12,149 nucleotides of DNA from an uncultured Clostridium sp. (GTDB lineage: Bacteria > Bacillota > Clostridia > Lachnospirales > Lachnospiraceae). How positions within the stretch are numbered: position 1 is the first letter of the stretch; each line of letters begins with the position of its first letter. The notes under the pieces were generated by a model. That model had not been told where the DNA came from. It did no database searches and saw only the letters and a list, made by a program, of their open reading frames with translations. This document shows positions 6,900 to 12,149 of this stretch, in pieces. The DNA lies in assembly GCA_900553925.1 (NCBI GenBank), contig USFH01000057.1:1-12149 (forward strand). Direction: 5' to 3'. The position numbers and the translations under genes were made by a program.

Positions 6900-7573
6900 C
6901 AGGTTTTTCCTGTCTTCTTATACAACTTCAAACCATACAGCTGTCCGAACAGATTTACAACCGCACATACCAAATTTGCAATCAATACATACAGATAGAT
7001 TGTATAAAGTCCCATATGCTTATGCGTTTCCACTCTGGCGAACATATTGGCAATATCGCCTGCCTGGGAATGTCCAACCAGATAAAGCACCAACGCTGCA
7101 ACTGCCAGAACCGTCATTGCGACGGCGAGTGGAAGGAGTGGTTTCTTCTTCGGATTGATTGCCGTTACCGTACCTACCAGAGATAACACAACCTGTACCG
7201 CCATCAGCAGTCCCATCACATATAGGAAAATGCGGATTGATGGGCTGAAATCTGCTGCAATCAGATTATCGCTCAAAAGCACGATATCAGTCTGCGTCTC
7301 ATCATACAAGGTCTGCAAAATATAATAAAACCCTCTTGCCGCCACAATCATCGCAACCACTGCCGAAGCTGCTGCCATAATCGTCATAACCATAGACATG
7401 CCGGAATAGAAATTCATCTTCACATCTGCGGCTGCATCCGGCTGCTCTTTCTTTGCTTCCACCGGTTTTGTTTCTGTCTTTTTCTCTGCCTCCGGCTGTT
7501 TTGGCTGAAGTTTCTCCTGTGCCTGTCTCTGATTCTTTTTTTCCTGTTGTCTTTCTTTTTTGCTCTTACTCAT
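6893..7573 (-). CDS. Four-helix membrane protein with charged N-terminal tail, unknown function
   Basis: I do not recognise this protein. It has 226 residues. The first 50 or so are hydrophilic and rich in Lys, Glu, Gln and Pro, a low-complexity tail probably in the cytoplasm. Four hydrophobic helices follow near 57-78, 113-138, 145-167 and 188-213, and a short basic end (LKLYKKTGKTCS). No catalytic motif is visible. I prefer the ATG at 7573 because GAGGAG lies nine bases upstream; the ATG three codons earlier (7582) directly touches that site. The 72-base gap after the radical SAM gene holds a hairpin without a U run. The small helical protein follows 61 bases later. Membrane location is well supported, but nothing here shows a function. 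Confidence 0.85.
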   Translation of the reverse strand: MSKSKKERQQEKKNQRQAQEKLQPKQPEAEKKTETKPVEAKKEQPDAAADVKMNFYSGMSMVMTIMAAASAVVAMIVAARGFYYILQTLYDETQTDIVLLSDNLIAADFSPSIRIFLYVMGLLMAVQVVLSLVGTVTAINPKKKPLLPLAVAMTVLAVAALVLYLVGHSQAGDIANMFARVETHKHMGLYTIYLYVLIANLVCAVVNLFGQLYGLKLYKKTGKTCS

Positions 7574-7625
7574 CTTCTCCATCTCCTCATATTACGTGCC
7601 ACCACACAATAGCGTGATGACCTAC

Positions 7626-7641
7626 GCACGCATCAGCGTGC
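7626..7641 (-). other. GC-rich hairpin after the radical SAM gene
   Basis: GCACGC and GCGTGC form a perfect 6-pair stem with a 4-base loop, starting four bases after the radical SAM stop codon. The strand downstream reads GTAGGTCATC with no U run, so it is not a normal intrinsic terminator. It may stabilise the 3' end of the message or be a degraded terminator. Confidence 0.45.
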
Positions 7642-7645
7642 TTCA

Positions 7646-8524
7646 TTACATCATGTCGAATAAACTAAGCTGTGTTCCGACCGTCTTATTCTTATACTCT
7701 CTTGTAAACCGGAGTAATTCTTCCTTGTCGTATTGCACATCATGCGACTCACAAACTTCACGGATAATCTTCATAAGTGCTGACTGCTTTTTCGTCTTAA
7801 GCGATTTTTCGTTTGCAAATTCGTTTTCATACTGATCATATACTTCCGGAAACCTCTTATACAGCTTCTGATAGAACCTGTCTTTGTTTCCCTCCCTGAG
7901 CACAGGACACATCTTGTCTGTCAAAACACCATAGACCCCTGCATCCACACACGCTTCAAGCAACTGCCGCATCCCATCCTCCGAATCATTGATGTATGGT
8001 AAGATTGGCGAAATATTGGCTATTACAGGAATCCCCTGCTCCGCAAATGTACGGATCAGGGAAAAACGTTCTTCCGGAGAGGCTGTCCCCGGCTCAAGCC
8101 GTTCTGACAATGTCCCATCGTGCGTGAATACCCGGACCACTACCACACATTTTGTCTTGCGGTGAATCTTTGTAAGCACATCCATGTCACGTAACGCAAG
8201 CAATGATTTCGTATGCAGTACCAGACCAAAGTCAAACCGTTCGATCTGATTTAAGCATCTGCGGATCAACTGCAGTTCTTGTTCTAACGGAAGATATGGT
8301 TCGGAAGATGCCCCAATCTGAATCATACTCCGTGTTCTTTTTTTCTTAAGCGTATTCTCCAGCATATCCACCGCATGGTCTTTCACCTCTATATCGTCAA
8401 ATGCATGATCGAGTCTGTGACATGCGCTTCTTGCATCGCAAAACATACAGTCATAGCTGCATCCACGATAAATATTCAATCCATTCTGCGGAGATAAAAT
8501 TGCTTTTACTTCCTTGTAATGCAT
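7646..8524 (-). CDS. Radical SAM protein, spore photoproduct lyase-like family
   Basis: A 292-residue radical SAM enzyme of the COG1533 (SplB/Rv2578c-like) group. The 4Fe-4S cluster ligands are Cys22, Cys26 and Cys29 in RGCSYDCMFCDARS. Other family marks are GASSEPYLPLEQEL near 92-105, EPGTASPEERFSLI near 163-176, and PILPYINDSEDG after a predicted strand. Radical SAM enzymes cleave S-adenosylmethionine to make a 5'-deoxyadenosyl radical; the substrate of this subgroup is mostly unknown. Spore photoproduct lyase itself repairs a thymine dimer, but this protein is too divergent to call SplB. The last eight residues are QLSLFDMM, and QLSLF (285-289) is the consensus for binding the DNA polymerase sliding clamp. 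The ATG at 8524 has AGAGG seven bases upstream and lies 21 bases after the SMC-like gene, so the two are probably co-transcribed. Confidence 0.9.
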   Translation of the reverse strand: MHYKEVKAILSPQNGLNIYRGCSYDCMFCDARSACHRLDHAFDDIEVKDHAVDMLENTLKKKRTRSMIQIGASSEPYLPLEQELQLIRRCLNQIERFDFGLVLHTKSLLALRDMDVLTKIHRKTKCVVVVRVFTHDGTLSERLEPGTASPEERFSLIRTFAEQGIPVIANISPILPYINDSEDGMRQLLEACVDAGVYGVLTDKMCPVLREGNKDRFYQKLYKRFPEVYDQYENEFANEKSLKTKKQSALMKIIREVCESHDVQYDKEELLRFTREYKNKTVGTQLSLFDMM

Positions 8525-8545
8525 AGTTTATCCTCTGTTCTTTCC

Positions 8546-11500
8546 CTATATAAAGTCGAAGCTGACCTGCTCATATTCCAGATCCTGATACACAAGTTCT
8601 TCCTGCTCCACTTTACTCGTATAATCGACAACGACAGTCAATTGTTTTCCCCCTGCCATCTGCTGTCCTAAAATATAATTCACATCGAACCGTCCTGTGA
8701 TTGCCGGTGTTGCTCCACGCGCCGGTACGATCAGCTGCACATGATTTGCCGCAAGCAATGCGAAGATCGGCTCCCAGATATACACGTCCTTTGCCGCTCC
8801 GAACGGATTGTCAATAAATATCGTCTTGGTACCCGTATCCTCATTTCCGACACGATACATACCGGAAATATAATTGATGATAGAGATTAAAAACTGTATA
8901 TAGATTCCCTGTGACTGTCCCGTACTTCCGACTGCCTCCTCGTACCGCAGATACCGGCTCTGTTCCCTGATACGCTCCCGCTTATAAAGACTCAGTCTGA
9001 TCGCATTCATATCGGTCACAATCACACTAAACAACTTCTTCAAGGTCAGGCTGTTACGGATGAATTTCATCCTGTCACGATCCTGTTCATAGTCATCTGC
9101 CTGTGCCACGATCCGGTCTATATAATCTGACATTCTCTGCTTTAAGAACTCATCTTTCACATACGGCACCTGAAGTCCAACCATCTGGATTACTTCATCA
9201 TCCATAATAATTCTGGATAATTTCGGCAGCTTATCAAGTTCTGTCCGCACATCAAGGCATCGCTGTAAACACTGTTCCTCGAAATTTGCCTTCAGGCTTT
9301 CCATATCGGTCAGGCTCTTCTCCACTCGGTCACGTTCCAGACGTACATAGCCAACCATAGATTCCAGATTCTCAACAAGCGTTTTCGCCTCTGTATAATC
9401 ATCCGGAATCACAACATCATCCCGGATTGTTCCCGCCAGTTCATACGCCTGCATCTCATCAAACGCCTGTGCCGTGTTGCCCTTGAATTTGAGCAGTTCA
9501 TTCTTCGCACGATCCAGCTGCTTGCATGTCCGGTCGAAATTCATAAGCTGGGTTTCAAATATTTCCCGCAGTTTATCTTTATCTTCTTCCATAGGCTGTG
9601 CACCATCAAGGGAGATCTCGTGTGTCACAACAATACGTTTCACATCCTTATATAATTCTGTCATATAACGCTGCTGCTTCTCATAACTGCGATACGCTTC
9701 CTCACTCGCATCTGCTTCTTCCGCGAGTCTTGCGAGTAGCACCTGCCCACTCTCTAAGCTTGCAATAATCTCCGATTCTGCAGCCTCGATCTCCTCGTAA
9801 CCTCCATACCCGTTTTGGATATTCTCGATTGCATACTGAATACTTCCCTCCAGCTTGTCCGATTTGGATTTTATCTCAGACAGATGCCGCTCCAGTTTTT
9901 TCAGTTCCTCCTGTGAGATTGTAATGTTATCCCGGCATGCCGCCATCACCTTCTCATCGGATTCAAATAGCAGATTTCTCCCTTCGAGATCTGCAAGCTC
10001 ACGCATATCTCCGCCACGGCGTTCAATATTTTTCTTTGATTTCTCCATAGATGCAGCCAATGTCTCAATGACAAGCTGTTTATCTTCGAGTGCCCGCATA
10101 TCCTCCTGATTATCCTGAAGCATCGTGAAAAATCGTGCCTGAAGGTCATCATCCGATATCGTCAATACTTCGTACTCCCGGTCAAGATTGTAATATGCGT
10201 CATATTTTTCTTTCCAGTCCCGTGTCAATGAATCCAGTGTCTCCTGCATCGACCGGATCTTCGCCTCTGTCTCCTCCGTGTCCACACGGCTATCTCCACC
10301 CTGGGACAAAAATGCAAGTCTTTGTTCCTCTAACTGCTTCAGTTCTGCCTCTGCCTGTGCCTGACGGTTTTCCTGCTTCTTTATCACTTCCGAGAGCTGC
10401 TGTACCGTATACAGACGGTTTACATCGGCAAGGCATGCCTCATACTCTTCTTTATATTTCTTCTGTGCTTCCTGAGACTGTTCGAGCTTCTTCTCACACT
10501 CTGCAAGTGCATCCTCACTTGCAGATACCTGCTCGTCAAATTGTTTTTTCTTCCTCTGTTCATCTGCAAGATGTTTGCCTGCCTGAAGTAGATCACGGTC
10601 TGCAAGGCGGATCAAAAATGCCTCATCCTCCCGGTATGTCTGAAGCATCTCCTCCTGCATTTCAAGCTGATCTCCGATCTCCTTTTCCCGCTGTCTCTCC
10701 TTTGCTACCAATGCACTGATTGTCTCTGCGTCAAGCAGATAATCCGGAGATGCGGAGATTGCAAATACATTCTCACCAAGGTGAAACGCACGATCCTCGA
10801 TCCGGTTCCGGTCAAATATATAGACCGGAATCTCTCCGGTATCCACAGAGCGGATATTCGGATCACTCTCCAGGGTTTCATATTCATCTGTCACAATTCC
10901 GTAGACAAGCTGCGGATTGACAGAAAGTGCTGCTGCCTGTTTATCTGCCGGCAGTGCGGACACGTAATCCATCCCGTACATTGCCTGAATCCCATGCCGC
11001 GTTTCTATATAATCAAGCACCTTTCTTGCTCCGTCCGAGATTCCAATCAGCCTGCCCTCTGCCAGACGTTCCGCATTCTTCGTGCTTTTCTCTGCCTGCT
11101 TCTTCAGATCCGCAATCTTTAATACCGCTTCCCGGATCCGCTCTGCCAGAACTTCCGATAATGTTTCAAATTCCTTTGCACCATAGATTTTCTGTATCTT
11201 TCCATACTTTTCAGCCGCCTCATTATATGCCTGCTCTTTTTCAAGCAGTTCCTGCAGTTGCTTCTCACTTTCCGCCTGCTGCATACGCAACAGGAAAAGC
11301 TGTTTCCGCTCGCGGTCTGCATCTGCCCGGTATTCCTCTTCCTTCTGAAGCTCCTGATCCCGGTTTTGCTGCAATATATCAAGCTGTGCCTTCGTATCTG
11401 CCAACTGTTCCGATACTCCCGTGAAACGGATCTCATTCATCTCCATCCGTATCTTTGACAACTGCTCCGACAACTGCCTGATCTGCTCTTGTGCTTCCGT

Positions 11501-12149
11501 GCGGCTATGTTCACAGACTGCCTGTTTTACCTGCATCTGCGCAAGCATCTTTTCATTGTACTCTTTCTTCGCAGTTTCTCTGGTTAACTGCTCCGTCAGT
11601 GCAGCTATCTGCCCACGCAGACTTGTCATCTTCACATCCAGACGCATCTTCATATTGTACGCATATGTATACAGCAATTCTTCATCAAACTGCGATGCAT
11701 TCATCTGCGCTTTCAATCTCGCCTCAAGACTATCCTTCTTCTTCCGGTCTGCGATATACTCGAGATATTCATTCATGTTTTCTTTCTTTGTCAGATCTGC
11801 ATGTTCCCCGTCAAGTCTCTTTTTTTGCAGCTCCGTCTGTTTTTCCACCTGTTCAAGCTCGGCAAGAAGGGATTCCAGATGACGTTTATCTCTTGCTACT
11901 TTCAGACATTCCATACGTTTCCGCTGTGCATCCTTTGCTGCACGCTTTCCGGCTCTTGTCTGATCAAGCTTCTCTAATGTCTCCGCATCATTTTTTACGA
12001 ATTCTTCCCCGGTCACACAGATATCAGCAAGCAGACGTTCCATGGATGTCTGCTCCTGGTACAGTCCCATAAAGGATGCCACCTTGTCCCGCAACACCTC
12101 AATCAGCTCTGCCTGATGATCATAGCTTACGATATCCTTTTTCTTTCTT
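8546..12149 (-). CDS. Large SMC/MukB-like coiled-coil ATPase (JetC/MksB type), N-terminus cut by window edge
   Basis: The last 1200 residues of a very large ATPase are visible. The frame stays open to the right edge, so GTG 12097 is internal; residues are numbered from that codon. Two long Lys/Glu/Gln-rich coiled coils (about 1-345 and 470-900) flank a globular insertion at about 350-465 (VLDYIETRHGIQAMYG, LSVNPQLVYGIV), the position of an SMC hinge. The C-terminal ATPase half starts near 960. It has a signature-like GSTGQSQG (1057-1064, versus SGGQ) and Walker B TIFIDNPFG (1092-1100), where the usual catalytic Glu after Asp is Asn. Where an H-loop is expected it reads LIVPARG. Walker A would lie beyond the window. 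This architecture fits condensin-like Wadjet JetC or MksB proteins, or another SbcC/Rad50-type ATPase. No JetD-like nuclease follows; a radical SAM gene does. The architecture call is firm; the family within it is inferred. Confidence 0.85.
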   Translation of the reverse strand, partial: RKKKDIVSYDHQAELIEVLRDKVASFMGLYQEQTSMERLLADICVTGEEFVKNDAETLEKLDQTRAGKRAAKDAQRKRMECLKVARDKRHLESLLAELEQVEKQTELQKKRLDGEHADLTKKENMNEYLEYIADRKKKDSLEARLKAQMNASQFDEELLYTYAYNMKMRLDVKMTSLRGQIAALTEQLTRETAKKEYNEKMLAQMQVKQAVCEHSRTEAQEQIRQLSEQLSKIRMEMNEIRFTGVSEQLADTKAQLDILQQNRDQELQKEEEYRADADRERKQLFLLRMQQAESEKQLQELLEKEQAYNEAAEKYGKIQKIYGAKEFETLSEVLAERIREAVLKIADLKKQAEKSTKNAERLAEGRLIGISDGARKVLDYIETRHGIQAMYGMDYVSALPADKQAAALSVNPQLVYGIVTDEYETLESDPNIRSVDTGEIPVYIFDRNRIEDRAFHLGENVFAISASPDYLLDAETISALVAKERQREKEIGDQLEMQEEMLQTYREDEAFLIRLADRDLLQAGKHLADEQRKKKQFDEQVSASEDALAECEKKLEQSQEAQKKYKEEYEACLADVNRLYTVQQLSEVIKKQENRQAQAEAELKQLEEQRLAFLSQGGDSRVDTEETEAKIRSMQETLDSLTRDWKEKYDAYYNLDREYEVLTISDDDLQARFFTMLQDNQEDMRALEDKQLVIETLAASMEKSKKNIERRGGDMRELADLEGRNLLFESDEKVMAACRDNITISQEELKKLERHLSEIKSKSDKLEGSIQYAIENIQNGYGGYEEIEAAESEIIASLESGQVLLARLAEEADASEEAYRSYEKQQRYMTELYKDVKRIVVTHEISLDGAQPMEEDKDKLREIFETQLMNFDRTCKQLDRAKNELLKFKGNTAQAFDEMQAYELAGTIRDDVVIPDDYTEAKTLVENLESMVGYVRLERDRVEKSLTDMESLKANFEEQCLQRCLDVRTELDKLPKLSRIIMDDEVIQMVGLQVPYVKDEFLKQRMSDYIDRIVAQADDYEQDRDRMKFIRNSLTLKKLFSVIVTDMNAIRLSLYKRERIREQSRYLRYEEAVGSTGQSQGIYIQFLISIINYISGMYRVGNEDTGTKTIFIDNPFGAAKDVYIWEPIFALLAANHVQLIVPARGATPAITGRFDVNYILGQQMAGGKQLTVVVDYTSKVEQEELVYQDLEYEQVSFDFI

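Noticed and set aside
6898..6914. ACAGG-AAAAA-CCTGT hairpin at the end of the four-helix membrane protein gene
   Set aside because: The stem lies within codons and no U run follows, so it is not a terminator; the pairing may be chance.
10135..12072. Several plus-strand open frames of 150-194 codons
   Set aside because: They lie antisense to the long coiled-coil gene. Its Gln/Glu/Lys codons give Ser/Pro/Leu-rich frames on the other strand, so these are shadows.
12095..12097. GTG as the true start of the SMC-like ATPase
   Set aside because: The frame stays open to the window edge (17 more codons), there is no ribosome binding site, and an ATPase of this type needs an N-terminal Walker A that would lie further upstream.

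Overview
The window looks like a chromosomal segment of a Gram-positive member of the Clostridia, most likely Lachnospiraceae. The reasons are the style of the proteins, the strong AGGAGG-type ribosome binding sites, the moderate base composition and the clostridial MoxR/DUF58/transglutaminase set. The genus is not determined. Every gene I can support lies on the minus strand, so transcription runs from high to low coordinates. I see no rRNA, tRNA, CRISPR array, insertion sequence, phage gene or attachment site. No gap exceeds 200 bases; the largest is 605-802.

In transcription order: (1) 12149-8546, a very large coiled-coil ATPase of the SMC/MukB/JetC type, with its N-terminus outside the window; (2) 8524-7646, a radical SAM protein of the spore photoproduct lyase-like family, whose last residues match the sliding-clamp-binding consensus; (3) 7573-6893, a four-helix membrane protein with a charged N-terminal tail; (4) 6831-6571, an 86-residue helical protein; (5) 6465-5296, malic enzyme; (6) 5214-4279, a MoxR AAA+ ATPase; (7) 4276-3236, a DUF58 protein beginning at TTG; (8) 3142-803, a membrane-anchored transglutaminase-like protein. 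A clear intrinsic terminator at 775-803 closes this run. (9) cysK follows from its own sigma-A-type promoter and runs off the left edge.

Genes 6-8 form the known MoxR - DUF58 - TgpA-like transglutaminase module: a chaperone-like ATPase, a von Willebrand-type adaptor and a membrane enzyme with an extracytoplasmic papain-like domain, probably acting at the cell envelope. They are tightly coupled; the DUF58 start lies two bases after the MoxR stop. Genes 1-2 are 21 bases apart and may be a DNA-maintenance or defence unit. The ATPase resembles Wadjet JetC/MksB, but no JetD/MksG nuclease gene follows it. Malic enzyme and cysK are ordinary metabolic genes.

The points most worth a second look are the clamp-motif-like tails on the two adjacent proteins at the right end, the atypical Walker B (Asp-Asn) of the SMC-like ATPase, the Asp-to-Glu change in the transglutaminase triad, a short duplication after the DUF58 stop, and a dyad over the cysK promoter.
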